This document shows positions 1 to 8,241 of a DNA stretch of 64,000 nucleotides, piece by piece; position 1 is the first letter of the stretch; each line of letters begins with the position of its first letter. Below the pieces are notes generated by a model, which worked only from the letters and a program-made list of their open reading frames with translations, had not been told where the DNA came from and searched no databases. Made by a program: the position numbers and the translations under genes. This stretch comes from JBMORL01 sp049322335 (lineage in GTDB: Bacteria > Bacteroidota > Bacteroidia > Flavobacteriales_D > UBA2798), in the NCBI GenBank assembly GCA_049322335.1, contig JBMORL010000081.1, positions 38,231 to 102,230 of the forward strand, read 5' to 3'.

Positions 1-1398
1 ATCAATAGAAAACATTCCAAACTTATTGTTGTTATAAAGTTCCTGAAAGTCGATATGGCCGTCAGGAGTGTAATCATTTGTAGATAATGATGATGAAGAG
101 GAGGTTCCTCCGCTTGTCCCTCCACCGTTACCAATGGAAACATAGGCTGTGGTGGAAAGAACCAGTTTTTCACTGATTGTCCAGAAATCACGGAGATAGA
201 ATTGAGGTTTATGAAAATAATTTAAACGTTCATATACCACTTCTTTTTTCAATCCTGCCGTATCATCTTTATTGGTGGTGCGATAGAGGTAGCCGTAATG
301 TTCGTTAAAATTAAGCCCGTTGTTTTCTGCCCCGGTAGTATCGATTCCGAGATTGTAAGCGTATTCTGAATCAAAATACGAAATAGCTTTTTTAAAAGGC
401 CTTTGTGCATGTTGTTGCGGGGCGCCATAACCTGCCAGTGATAATAAGTGTTTATTTAATTTTTTTTCCACTTTAAGAAAATAGAACCAGCCTTGTGAAT
501 ACGACATTTCAAAAGTCCCGAAATCACTCAGCCACATATCTGAATTCAGTTTGTCCTGGCTCCATCCCGGTTTGGTTTTAAATGATCCGGCAGCTGTAAC
601 TCCCCATCCGTTTTTTAATTTGCCGGAAGTGAGTCCCACAGAAGTTCGCAGAAATCCCGCTGTTCCGGCTTCCTGTTTTACTGTAACACCGGGTTTGGCA
701 TCTATTCCTTTGGTAAGGATATTGATGGTTCCGCCAACGGAGGGTAATGCGAGTTTTGATGCGCCCAATCCGCGTTGCACCTGAATACTCCGTGTTACTA
801 CGTCTAGCCCGAACCAGTTAGACCAATACACCCAGCCGTTTTCCATATCATTTACCGGAACACCATCCAGCATCACTCCGACAAAACGCTGGTTGAATCC
901 ACGGATGGAAATACGTGCATCACCGTCACCACCGCCTTGTTGTGTGGCATACACGCCCGGTGTGCGGTTCAGTACCATCGGCAGATCCTGTGAAGCCAGT
1001 TCTTCCTGTATCTTTTTTGGTTCAACCGTAGTAAATGCTACAGGCGTTTCGCGGTCGCGGGCCACATCAGCTGTTACCACTACTTCGTTCAGCGTTTCCG
1101 ATTCCAGCAAAATCTCTCCTGCGTTCAGTTTAGGTGTATTCAATTCAATTTCTTTTTTCTGCTCTATATATCCGATATACGTTATAGAGAGTGTATACTT
1201 TCCGTAGGCTGCTTCTATGGAAAAATTTCCGTCAATATCCGTACTCATTCCTACTCCGGGCGCAATGGTAACACTGGCGCCAATCAATGGTTCGTTGGTG
1301 GTGGGATCTTTTACCGTTCCGTAAATAATTCCTTTTTGCTGTGCCTGAGAAAACAAGCAAAGCAAAAATGCGAAACTCAGGAGTAAACTATTTTTCAT
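1..1398 (-). CDS. TonB-dependent receptor, SusC/CirA-like (3' end cut by window edge)
   Basis: An outer-membrane active transporter, energised by TonB, for an unknown ligand. My own reverse-strand translation gives 466 codons without a stop. It begins with a signal peptide (MKNSLLLSFAFLLCLFSQAQ). A carboxypeptidase-regulatory-like domain follows (about residues 22-100, containing GTVKDPTTNEPLIGASVTI). A plug domain follows that (about 105-215, with NEVVVTA, RISIRGF, VMLDGVPVND and GGTINI). The start of the beta-barrel reaches the window edge. The order CarbopepD_reg, plug, barrel is that of the Bacteroidota receptor families. No SusD-like partner follows on the visible side, so the substrate cannot be named. 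It lies downstream of the lamin-tail gene on the same strand, with a hairpin terminator between them. The barrel C-terminus is outside the window. Confidence 0.93.
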   Translation of the reverse strand, partial: MKNSLLLSFAFLLCLFSQAQQKGIIYGTVKDPTTNEPLIGASVTIAPGVGMSTDIDGNFSIEAAYGKYTLSITYIGYIEQKKEIELNTPKLNAGEILLESETLNEVVVTADVARDRETPVAFTTVEPKKIQEELASQDLPMVLNRTPGVYATQQGGGDGDARISIRGFNQRFVGVMLDGVPVNDMENGWVYWSNWFGLDVVTRSIQVQRGLGASKLALPSVGGTINILTKGIDAKPGVTVKQEAGTAGFLRTSVGLTSGKLKNGWGVTAAGSFKTKPGWSQDKLNSDMWLSDFGTFEMSYSQGWFYFLKVEKKLNKHLLSLAGYGAPQQHAQRPFKKAISYFDSEYAYNLGIDTTGAENNGLNFNEHYGYLYRTTNKDDTAGLKKEVVYERLNYFHKPQFYLRDFWTISEKLVLSTTAYVSIGNGGGTSGGTSSSSSLSTNDYTPDGHIDFQELYNNNKFGMFSID

Positions 1399-1401
1399 AG
1401 G

Positions 1402-1440
1402 CAAAAAGAAACAGCCACTTGCAAAAGCGGCTGTTTTTCA
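1402..1440 (-). terminator. Hairpin terminator after the lamin-tail gene
   Basis: Arms AAACAGCC (1409-1416) and GGCTGTTT (1429-1436) pair perfectly, with partial pairing inside. T-rich runs follow on both strands, so it could work in both directions. It separates the lamin-tail gene from the TonB-dependent receptor downstream. Confidence 0.7.
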
Positions 1441-1449
1441 ATTGACAAA

Positions 1450-2364
1450 TTATTTTCTGATGAGACGCTGGGTTACTACATCACCATTGGTGAATTCAAT
1501 AGTCACGAAATACATTCCTGCATTCCATGATTGAACATCGAGCTGATGATCGGCACGTCCATTGGATTTTTCTTCGGTAAAAACTACTTCACCCAACACA
1601 TTCACAACAGTAATGTTGCTGATGGTTTCGGTTCCTTTAATAAGAACTGTATTTTCTGCAGGATTGGGAAACAGGTAAAAGTATTCTGTAGTGGTAACTT
1701 CATTAACGCCAATTTGATCGCAGGCACAGGAGTGAATACCGAGGTTGGTCCAGTTGTTAATGGAAAGTGAATCCCATTGTGTGGTAGGATTAAACTGAAG
1801 TGGATTGGTAATTACTCCTGAAGTAACAGAAGATTTTCTGATTAATGTATGATTGGCCGACCACCAGGTTCCGCCATTGGCATCTGTATATCCTGCAGAA
1901 GCATCATCCGTCCATGCACCACCCGGGTCTTCACCAATTTTTCCAAAAATATCTACAATAGCCCCATTTGAAATTTTTTCCAGTGTCAGCGCATCATCTC
2001 CATTCATATGCAAAGGAGAAGGATAAGTGTTTTGAGAATGCTCATCACCCATTGCATATAAAACCGAATCGCAATAAGCACCATTCCCATCGGGAATCTG
2101 AACACCGTTGGTCACTACCCAAACATCATGCGCAGCAACTGTTCCGGTAAGATCATACGAATCGGAAATGGAGGTGCTTCCATTGGAATAACGCGCAATG
2201 CGATAACCAACAAGGCTGATAGAATTATTGGTGGGATTATAAATTTCCACCGCTTTACTGTGTGAACTGCCTTCTACATATTCCGAATAAAACAATTCGG
2301 TGCATTGTGCCCCGGCAGCAAAGGATAAAAGAGAAACCATGGAGAATAGTACAAACTTTTTCAT
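1450..2364 (-). CDS. Lamin-tail-domain secreted protein with T9SS type A sorting domain
   Basis: A 304-aa exported protein. The start at 2364 is chosen because it gives a clean signal peptide (MKKFVLFSMVSLLSFAAGAQ); an upstream in-frame start would add 35 residues of unlikely leader. The mature N-terminal half looks like a lamin-tail domain (LTD): FYSEYVEGSSHSKAVEIYNPT, then SLVGYRIARYSNG, DVWVVTNG and GDDALTLEK, the usual beta-strand pattern of bacterial LTD proteins. The last 75 residues are a T9SS type A C-terminal domain (FLFPNPAENTVLIKG, VLGEVVF, WNAGMYFVTIEF, QRLIRK). T9SS moves such cargo across the outer membrane and anchors or releases it. The function of the LTD part is unknown. Confidence 0.88.
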   Translation of the reverse strand: MKKFVLFSMVSLLSFAAGAQCTELFYSEYVEGSSHSKAVEIYNPTNNSISLVGYRIARYSNGSTSISDSYDLTGTVAAHDVWVVTNGVQIPDGNGAYCDSVLYAMGDEHSQNTYPSPLHMNGDDALTLEKISNGAIVDIFGKIGEDPGGAWTDDASAGYTDANGGTWWSANHTLIRKSSVTSGVITNPLQFNPTTQWDSLSINNWTNLGIHSCACDQIGVNEVTTTEYFYLFPNPAENTVLIKGTETISNITVVNVLGEVVFTEEKSNGRADHQLDVQSWNAGMYFVTIEFTNGDVVTQRLIRK

Positions 2365-2678
2365 AGGACTTTGTTTTGTGTTATTTAATAATGTTTGTGA
2401 GGAAAAGTGGTTCAGGGATATCCCGCGATAGGGGCTTTCACTAGTAGGGTGTTCACTTTCCGGCAACAAAAATATAGAAATAAAATGCCCCGATGCAAGG
2501 GTGTTGACAATTAACGAAAAATTAATGGTGGGGCAGCCCTCCGTAAATCTGTTGAAAATTCGTAAAATCTTTCAGTTTTAGGTGAAATATCACAAAAAAC
2601 GGATGAATTACACAAAACAGGGGATAAAACTGGCAACTTAATCCCTAAATTTCGTCTGCATTAAGCAAAACCAAAGCT

Positions 2679-5600
2679 ATGAAGACAACCCTAAAAGCCG
2701 GAATTTACGTCCTCGCATTTCTTCTGACGTATTCCTATTCAGCAGCACAAAATATAAATGATGTTCAACCCATAGTTATGGGACATGCTGAACGATTTAC
2801 CGGGGAATTTTATAATGTGGAGGAAATAAAAAACGACATTATTGAACTGGCCGGACTAACCACCCGCTTGAATGAAGAAGAAATGAGCCTGGCGGGTATG
2901 ATGATCGTTCAGAAATTGGGAAACAAAAGAAAAGAAGTAATAAACGGATATATTGCCGGAACAATTAATGAACAGAACATTCATACCTGGAAAACAGAAC
3001 TTAGGGATAAGATCGTTAACTGGATTAATAATGACCTGGCTAAAGGCGAAGAAAGTAAATTCCATATTCAGTTTAACCACTTCAGACATCAACATGAAGA
3101 AGAAGCGGGACAGATGCGTGTTCCCGGTGCGCCCTGCGATAATCCCGATTTTGAAACATGTAACTTTAATAACTGGACATTAATAGATGGTACAGTGCCT
3201 GTTTCACCAACTGCTCCTTATTCTTTTAATCAGACCGGGACTACAACCAGTTTCGGAACAGTGAACACAGCAACTGCCGTACCTGCAGGTAGCGGATTTG
3301 AACAACATTATATAACCAATGGCGGTACCGATCCCATTGGCGGTTTTCCTATGGTATATCCTGGTGGAACCTGCTCGGCTTCGATAGGGGATTTTACCAA
3401 TTATAATTATGGTGCTTCCCGGATAACACAAACTTTCCTTGTTTCTTCTTCCGATGCTATTCTTACACTTAATTATGCAGTATGTCTTGAAGACGGGGGA
3501 CACGTAGCCAACGAACAACCTTATTTCGTAATGCGTGTGTATGATCAGGGCGGAAATTCTATTGCCTGTGCCGCTTACGAAGCCATTGCCAATGATGGTC
3601 AGCCCGGATGGACACAATCAGGATTGTGGTGGTATAAACCATGGACCACCGTATTTATTCCATTGGCGCCTTTTATAGGACAAAATGTAACGGTTGAATT
3701 TACCATTGGAGATTGCGGGCAGGGTGGCCATGCAGCTTATGCGTATGTTGATGCATCGTGTACAGCCATGCAGTTAAATATGTCGGCTAACGCAGTTTGT
3801 GCCGGACAGCCTATCACCATTTCTGCACCTCCCGGAGCAGCCTCTTATTTATGGAATACAGGCGCTACCACACAAACAATAAATGTTTCTACCGGGGGAA
3901 ATTACCAGGTTACCGTAACACCCGTAACCGGAAGCGCATGTGCAATCACACTCGATACTACTGTACAAGCTAACCCGAATCCAATTGCTGCTTTTATTGA
4001 TGATGCCCCGGTTTGTGCGGGAACACCCGTAAACTTTACCGATCAATCAACATTAAACGGAGGAACGCCCATCACTCAATGGTTATGGGATTTTGGCGAT
4101 TCACAAACTTCCACCTTACAAAATCCTACACATACTTATGCGGCCGCAGGAACTTATACAGTAACACTTACCGTTACCAACTCAGCCGGTTGTACCAATA
4201 CAATAACTCAAAACGTAACTATTAATAATACGGGAAACCCGGTTATAAATCCTGCAGGGCCGTTTTGTACAACCGATCCGGTATTTAACATGACAGCCAA
4301 TACAGCCGGTGGAACCTGGTCGGCCACCTGCGGAGCATGTATCAATGCAACAACAGGAGCATTCAATCCTTCTGTGGGTGCAGGCACTTATACTATTACC
4401 TATACTACCTCCGGTGCCTGTGCAGGATCGGATACGGAAACCATAATGGTTGAATCGGTAGCCATAACTAACGTGGTAAGCACAGACGTAGATTGCTTCG
4501 GAAACTGCAACGGAACCATCAATATTTCTTCTATTGGCGCAGTTCAGTTTAGTATTGATGGCGGAACCACTTTCCAGGCTACAGGAAGTTTTGCTTCATT
4601 ATGTCCGAATACCTATAATATCGTTGCCGAGTCGCCAATAGGTTGCCAGGCTACAGCAACCGCCACTATCGTTGAACCTACTCAGCTCGCTTTGCCAACT
4701 TCCAATGTGAATGAAACCTGCTTTGGTTCGTGTGATGGAATTGCCATTGTAGCTCCGCAGGGTGCAACACCTTCCTATACCTATTCATGGAGCAATGGCG
4801 GAGGGAATACGCCTACAATAAATAACCTTTGTGTGGGTGCCTATACTGTTACGGTAACCGATGCCAACGGATGTACTGCCAATGCCGTTATAAATATTGC
4901 CGGGCCTCCTGCTGTAGTCATTAACAATATTGCTACTACCAACGAAGCCTGCCAGAACGATTGTACCGGTTCCATCACTATAACGGCTACCGGGGTTACA
5001 CAGTATTCCATTGATAACGGTACTACCTTCCAGGCCGCAAATGCTTTTGCGAATATTTGTTCAGGAACTTATGATATTGTTGTGCAGGATGCTGCCGGAT
5101 GCCAGGCTACAGGAAACGCTGTGATCACTTCTCCCAACCCGATTACACTTGTAGTAAGTAACGATACTACCATTTGTATTGGAGGAACCGCCAGTATGTG
5201 GGCCAATGCCACAGGTGGAACAGCTCCGCTAACCTATATTTGGGATAACGGTTTACCCAACGGACAAACACAAAATGTAAGTCCTGTTACTTCACCGACT
5301 ACATACAACGTGTATGCACAGGATGCCAACGGATGTTTTACTAACCCTCTGCCCATTACCGTAACCATCAATCCTCCGCTTGTTGTAGTGGCACAAAGCG
5401 ACCAGGCTATTTGTCCCGGCAGCAGTGCTACCATTACCGCTTCTGCCAGTGGTGGAAACGGAGGCCCTTATACTTATGTTTGGGATGACGGTGCAGGAAA
5501 TTTACTGAACGGGCCTTCACAAACTGTTTCTCCTTCGGCAACCACTACTTATACCGTAACCGCCAGCGACAACTGCGGAACACCTGTTGCCACGGATGCA

Positions 5601-6407
5601 GTAACTATTACTGTGAATGTAATTCCAGCGGTAACATTTACTGCTGATAATTTGCAGGGATGTACACCGGTTAGTGTGAATTTTACCAATACTACAGCCC
5701 CTGCTGAAGTGGGAACCTGTTTCTGGGATTTCGGAAACGGAGTAACTTCCACCAATTGCGATCCGGCTTTTGTATTTACAACTCCAGGGTGTTATGATAT
5801 TACGCTTACAGTAACTTCTCCGCAGGGATGTGTGGGCACATTAACTGTTCCTCAAATGATCTGCGTATATCCCTACCCCGTAGCTGAATTCAGTTTCGGC
5901 CCGCAACCTACTGATATCCTCATGACCACCATCGATTTCACCAACGAAAGCCAGGGCGGAATAATATACGACTGGGATTTTGCAGGACTGGGCACCTCTA
6001 ACTCAGTGAACCCTTCATTTACTTTTCCTAACGAGGATCCCGGAACTTATCCTGTTTGCCTCTATACCGAAAATCAATATGGATGTGCAGATTCCATTTG
6101 CCATGATATTATTATCAATGATAATTTTGTGCTGTTTGTTCCCAACGCTTTTACAGTGGATGGTGATGGCATCAATGATTATTTCCTCCCTGTTATTGAT
6201 GGAATTGACCCTTTCTCCTATACTCTTTATATTTTCAATCGCTGGGGCGAATTGGTTTTCGAAACCCATAATCCACAGGGATCGTGGGATGGATATTACA
6301 GGGGACTTCTGTCTAAACAGGATGTTTATGTGTGGAAAATACTCTGTAAGGAAGCCTCTACCGGCCAAAAGCGCGAATTCTACGGGCACGTTTCATTGTT
6401 AAAATAA
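2679..6407 (+). CDS. Giant PKD/SprB-repeat adhesin-like protein with T9SS type B sorting domain
   Basis: A 1242-aa cell-surface protein, probably structural or adhesive. The signal peptide is MKTTLKAGIYVLAFLLTYSYSAAQ. Residues about 30-150 are charged and helical. A jelly-roll-like domain spans about 155-365. A PKD domain lies at about 433-507 (WLWDFGDSQTST, HTYAAAGTYTVTLTV). Three SprB-type repeats lie at about 594-817 (C-GNCNGTI, Y-WSNG, GAYTVTVTDANGC); SprB is the mobile gliding adhesin of Flavobacterium. Two Ig-like Cys/Thr-rich repeats and two further PKD domains follow. The last 95 residues are the gliding-motility-type (CHU_C, type B) sorting domain: FVPNAFTVDGDGINDYF, YIFNRWGELVF, GSWDGYY, DVYVWKI. 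No Fjo-type PorP/SprF partner gene is adjacent, although type B cargo often has one. Ligand unknown. Confidence 0.9.
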   Translation: MKTTLKAGIYVLAFLLTYSYSAAQNINDVQPIVMGHAERFTGEFYNVEEIKNDIIELAGLTTRLNEEEMSLAGMMIVQKLGNKRKEVINGYIAGTINEQNIHTWKTELRDKIVNWINNDLAKGEESKFHIQFNHFRHQHEEEAGQMRVPGAPCDNPDFETCNFNNWTLIDGTVPVSPTAPYSFNQTGTTTSFGTVNTATAVPAGSGFEQHYITNGGTDPIGGFPMVYPGGTCSASIGDFTNYNYGASRITQTFLVSSSDAILTLNYAVCLEDGGHVANEQPYFVMRVYDQGGNSIACAAYEAIANDGQPGWTQSGLWWYKPWTTVFIPLAPFIGQNVTVEFTIGDCGQGGHAAYAYVDASCTAMQLNMSANAVCAGQPITISAPPGAASYLWNTGATTQTINVSTGGNYQVTVTPVTGSACAITLDTTVQANPNPIAAFIDDAPVCAGTPVNFTDQSTLNGGTPITQWLWDFGDSQTSTLQNPTHTYAAAGTYTVTLTVTNSAGCTNTITQNVTINNTGNPVINPAGPFCTTDPVFNMTANTAGGTWSATCGACINATTGAFNPSVGAGTYTITYTTSGACAGSDTETIMVESVAITNVVSTDVDCFGNCNGTINISSIGAVQFSIDGGTTFQATGSFASLCPNTYNIVAESPIGCQATATATIVEPTQLALPTSNVNETCFGSCDGIAIVAPQGATPSYTYSWSNGGGNTPTINNLCVGAYTVTVTDANGCTANAVINIAGPPAVVINNIATTNEACQNDCTGSITITATGVTQYSIDNGTTFQAANAFANICSGTYDIVVQDAAGCQATGNAVITSPNPITLVVSNDTTICIGGTASMWANATGGTAPLTYIWDNGLPNGQTQNVSPVTSPTTYNVYAQDANGCFTNPLPITVTINPPLVVVAQSDQAICPGSSATITASASGGNGGPYTYVWDDGAGNLLNGPSQTVSPSATTTYTVTASDNCGTPVATDAVTITVNVIPAVTFTADNLQGCTPVSVNFTNTTAPAEVGTCFWDFGNGVTSTNCDPAFVFTTPGCYDITLTVTSPQGCVGTLTVPQMICVYPYPVAEFSFGPQPTDILMTTIDFTNESQGGIIYDWDFAGLGTSNSVNPSFTFPNEDPGTYPVCLYTENQYGCADSICHDIIINDNFVLFVPNAFTVDGDGINDYFLPVIDGIDPFSYTLYIFNRWGELVFETHNPQGSWDGYYRGLLSKQDVYVWKILCKEASTGQKREFYGHVSLLK

Positions 6408-6430
6408 TAATTGGTTTTGTTTTGCTGAAG

Positions 6431-6460
6431 ATCCCGGGAAAACAACCCGGGATTTTTTAT
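6431..6460 (+). terminator. Rho-independent terminator after the adhesin gene
   Basis: Perfect 8-bp arms ATCCCGGG (6431-6438) and CCCGGGAT (6446-6453) with a 7-nt A-rich loop, followed directly by TTTTTTATT. It ends the adhesin transcript 24 bp after the stop codon and touches the -33 element of proC. Confidence 0.9.
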
Positions 6461-6492
6461 TGAGCCTGTCTTCCAAATAAAATTTACTTTTG
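6460..6492 (+). promoter_or_regulatory. Bacteroidota-type promoter of proC
   Basis: TTG at 6460-6462, a 22-bp spacer and TACTTTTG at 6485-6492 (consensus TAnnTTTG). The predicted transcription start is about 6497, only a few bases before the ATG at 6500, so the mRNA may be nearly leaderless. Confidence 0.7.
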
Positions 6493-6499
6493 CGGGAGT

Positions 6500-7303
6500 A
6501 TGAATATTACCATTATCGGCTGCGGAAATATCGGGATGATTTATGCCCGCGCCTTTCATAAATACAACATTGTCGGCAATCGCCACCTTTTTGTGGTGGA
6601 GCAAAACAAAGAGCGAAGAAAGGAAATTGAAAAAGAAAAACTGGCACAGGCGTTTGGTTCGGTAAACCCCGGAATAAAAGAAAGCGAAATCATTCTTCTT
6701 TCAGTTAAGCCACAGGATTTTCAATCCATCAAAAAAGACCTGAAGAAATACCTCGGAAAAAAAACTATTTTACTTTCTGTAATGGCGGGAATCACTATCA
6801 GGCGTTTGCAAAAAGAACTGAATCATAAAATTGTTTTACGTGCTATGCCCAATTCACCCATCGAACTGGGAATGGGAATGACCGGTTTTTGTGCGGGAAA
6901 AGAAGTAAGTACCGAACAGGTGAGAAAAGCAGAATATCTTTTGTCTACAACGGGACGCACAGTATTTTTTGACGATGAAAAAATGATGAATGCTGTTACT
7001 GCAGTTAGCGGAAGCGGCCCGGCCTACTTTTTTTATTTTGTAAAACAACTCACCGAAGCAGGAAAGAAAATGGGGTTTGATGAATCAGTAGCATCACTGC
7101 TGGTAAAACAAACCATGCTGGGCGCATTTCACCAGATGAATTCTTCTTCCAAATCGCTCGATGAACTGATTGCTACTGTTGCTTCCAGGGGTGGTACTAC
7201 TGAAGCTGCCCTTTCGCAATTCGAAAAAATGCATTTTCCTGAAGCGGTAATTTCAGGTTTGCTGAAAGCGGAAAAAAGAGGAGAAGAGTTGTCACAGAAA
7301 TAA
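6500..7303 (+). CDS. proC: Pyrroline-5-carboxylate reductase
   Basis: Cytosolic enzyme of the last proline-biosynthesis step: NAD(P)H-dependent reduction of 1-pyrroline-5-carboxylate to L-proline. It is 267 aa, normal for the family. The N-terminal Rossmann fold has the dinucleotide-binding GCGNIG at residues 8-13 and the strand LLSVKPQ near 75. The C-terminal dimerisation domain carries the family signature around residues 165-180 (AVSGSGPAYFF) and the later ATVASRGGTTEAAL segment, which holds the conserved substrate-binding region. It is monocistronic: it has its own promoter and its end overlaps the convergent phenylalanine hydroxylase gene by 12 bp. Confidence 0.95.
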   Translation: MNITIIGCGNIGMIYARAFHKYNIVGNRHLFVVEQNKERRKEIEKEKLAQAFGSVNPGIKESEIILLSVKPQDFQSIKKDLKKYLGKKTILLSVMAGITIRRLQKELNHKIVLRAMPNSPIELGMGMTGFCAGKEVSTEQVRKAEYLLSTTGRTVFFDDEKMMNAVTAVSGSGPAYFFYFVKQLTEAGKKMGFDESVASLLVKQTMLGAFHQMNSSSKSLDELIATVASRGGTTEAALSQFEKMHFPEAVISGLLKAEKRGEELSQK

Positions 7304-8032
7304 TTTTTCTTTTTTTTCTTTTTTCATTTCCTCAACGATTTTTCTTATTTCGGGCAGCGACCGGTATAATTGTTCAAATGAACGGATAACAAAATAGTTG
7401 TTCTGTATCATGTCATTCCGGAAGGAAGTATTCATAATGGTTTTTACATCAAAATCCTGCCGTTGCACATGTTCCGAAAGACAATTTTCTGTTTCTCCCG
7501 ATGAAGAAATAATGCCGGCCCCGTAAATTTTTATTTTCCCGTTTTCCTCCATCAGCCCGAATTCGATGGTGAACCAATATAATCTTCCCAGTGCTTCAAT
7601 GATTTTTTCGTTTTCGATATTCTCCAAAGCAATTTCGCTGATACCTTTAAAAAAAGCAGTATAATTTTTATCGGTGAGCAGCGGTACATGCCCGAATACA
7701 TCGTGAAACATATCCGGTTCTTCAATGTAATCCAGTTGCGACTTTTTCCTCAACCAGCAGGTAGCGGTGAATTGTTTCTGTGATAACGCCATAAAAAATT
7801 CTTTCTGTGGCGAAATATTCGGCACCACTTTCAAACTCCATCCGGTGAGCGGAGCCAGTCGTTTTTTGATCTCTTCAAAATCGGGAATTTTTTCTTCAGA
7901 GAATCCAATCTTTTTTAGTGCATCAAGAAAGGCGTCCGCCACTTTCCCCTGCAGGTTGTTCATTTGCCGGTGGAAGAGAATTTTCCAAACTTCAAAGTCC
8001 CCGGTAGTATAGTTTTCGTAATGTTGCGTCAT
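7292..8032 (-). CDS. phhA: Phenylalanine 4-monooxygenase (aromatic amino acid hydroxylase)
   Basis: Tetrahydropterin- and iron-dependent hydroxylation of phenylalanine to tyrosine in the cytosol, the entry step of phenylalanine breakdown. It is 246 aa, the size of single-domain bacterial enzymes that lack the eukaryotic regulatory ACT domain. The facial triad for Fe(II) is visible: His110 and His115 in MFHDVFGHVPLL, and Glu157 in WFTIEFGL. The convergent proC gene overlaps its 3' end. A hairpin with a T-run sits in its leader (8051-8084), which may act as an attenuator. The family includes tryptophan and tyrosine hydroxylases, but bacterial single-domain members act on phenylalanine. Confidence 0.93.
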   Translation of the reverse strand: MTQHYENYTTGDFEVWKILFHRQMNNLQGKVADAFLDALKKIGFSEEKIPDFEEIKKRLAPLTGWSLKVVPNISPQKEFFMALSQKQFTATCWLRKKSQLDYIEEPDMFHDVFGHVPLLTDKNYTAFFKGISEIALENIENEKIIEALGRLYWFTIEFGLMEENGKIKIYGAGIISSSGETENCLSEHVQRQDFDVKTIMNTSFRNDMIQNNYFVIRSFEQLYRSLPEIRKIVEEMKKEKKEKLFL

Positions 8033-8050
8033 ATTTTTTGTTTTTGTTCA

Positions 8051-8084
8051 AATAAAAAATCCTCCCCGGTGGCCGGAAAGGATT
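8051..8084 (-). terminator. Terminator-like hairpin in the phhA leader (possible attenuator)
   Basis: On the minus strand AATCCTTTCCGG (8084-8073), a 3-nt loop and CCGGGGAGGATT (8069-8058) form a stem with 10 of 12 canonical pairs, followed by a run of T. It lies 18 bp upstream of the phhA ATG rather than after a gene. Its 5' arm can instead pair with GCCGGAAGGG (plus strand 8117-8126), the geometry of a transcription attenuator. The plus-strand side also has a T-run, so a bidirectional terminator is the alternative. Confidence 0.5.
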
Positions 8085-8194
8085 AAGTTTTTTCTTACAG
8101 AAACAATACTAAAACTCCCTTCCGGCATTTTCCGGGCGGTAATAATAGTATAAAGTGATTCCTGTCATGGATACAAATGTAAAGGCTTATTCTT

Positions 8195-8221
8195 TTGTTT
8201 CACTTCTTTTTTCTACCTTAG
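8195..8221 (+). promoter_or_regulatory. Probable promoter of acs
   Basis: TTG at 8195-8197, a 16-bp spacer and TACCTTAG at 8214-8221 (one mismatch to TAnnTTTG). It lies 20 bp before the ATG at 8242, which supports that start over the in-frame upstream ATG at 8155. Confidence 0.5.
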
Positions 8222-8241
8222 TTGAATCAAAAATACCGTTT

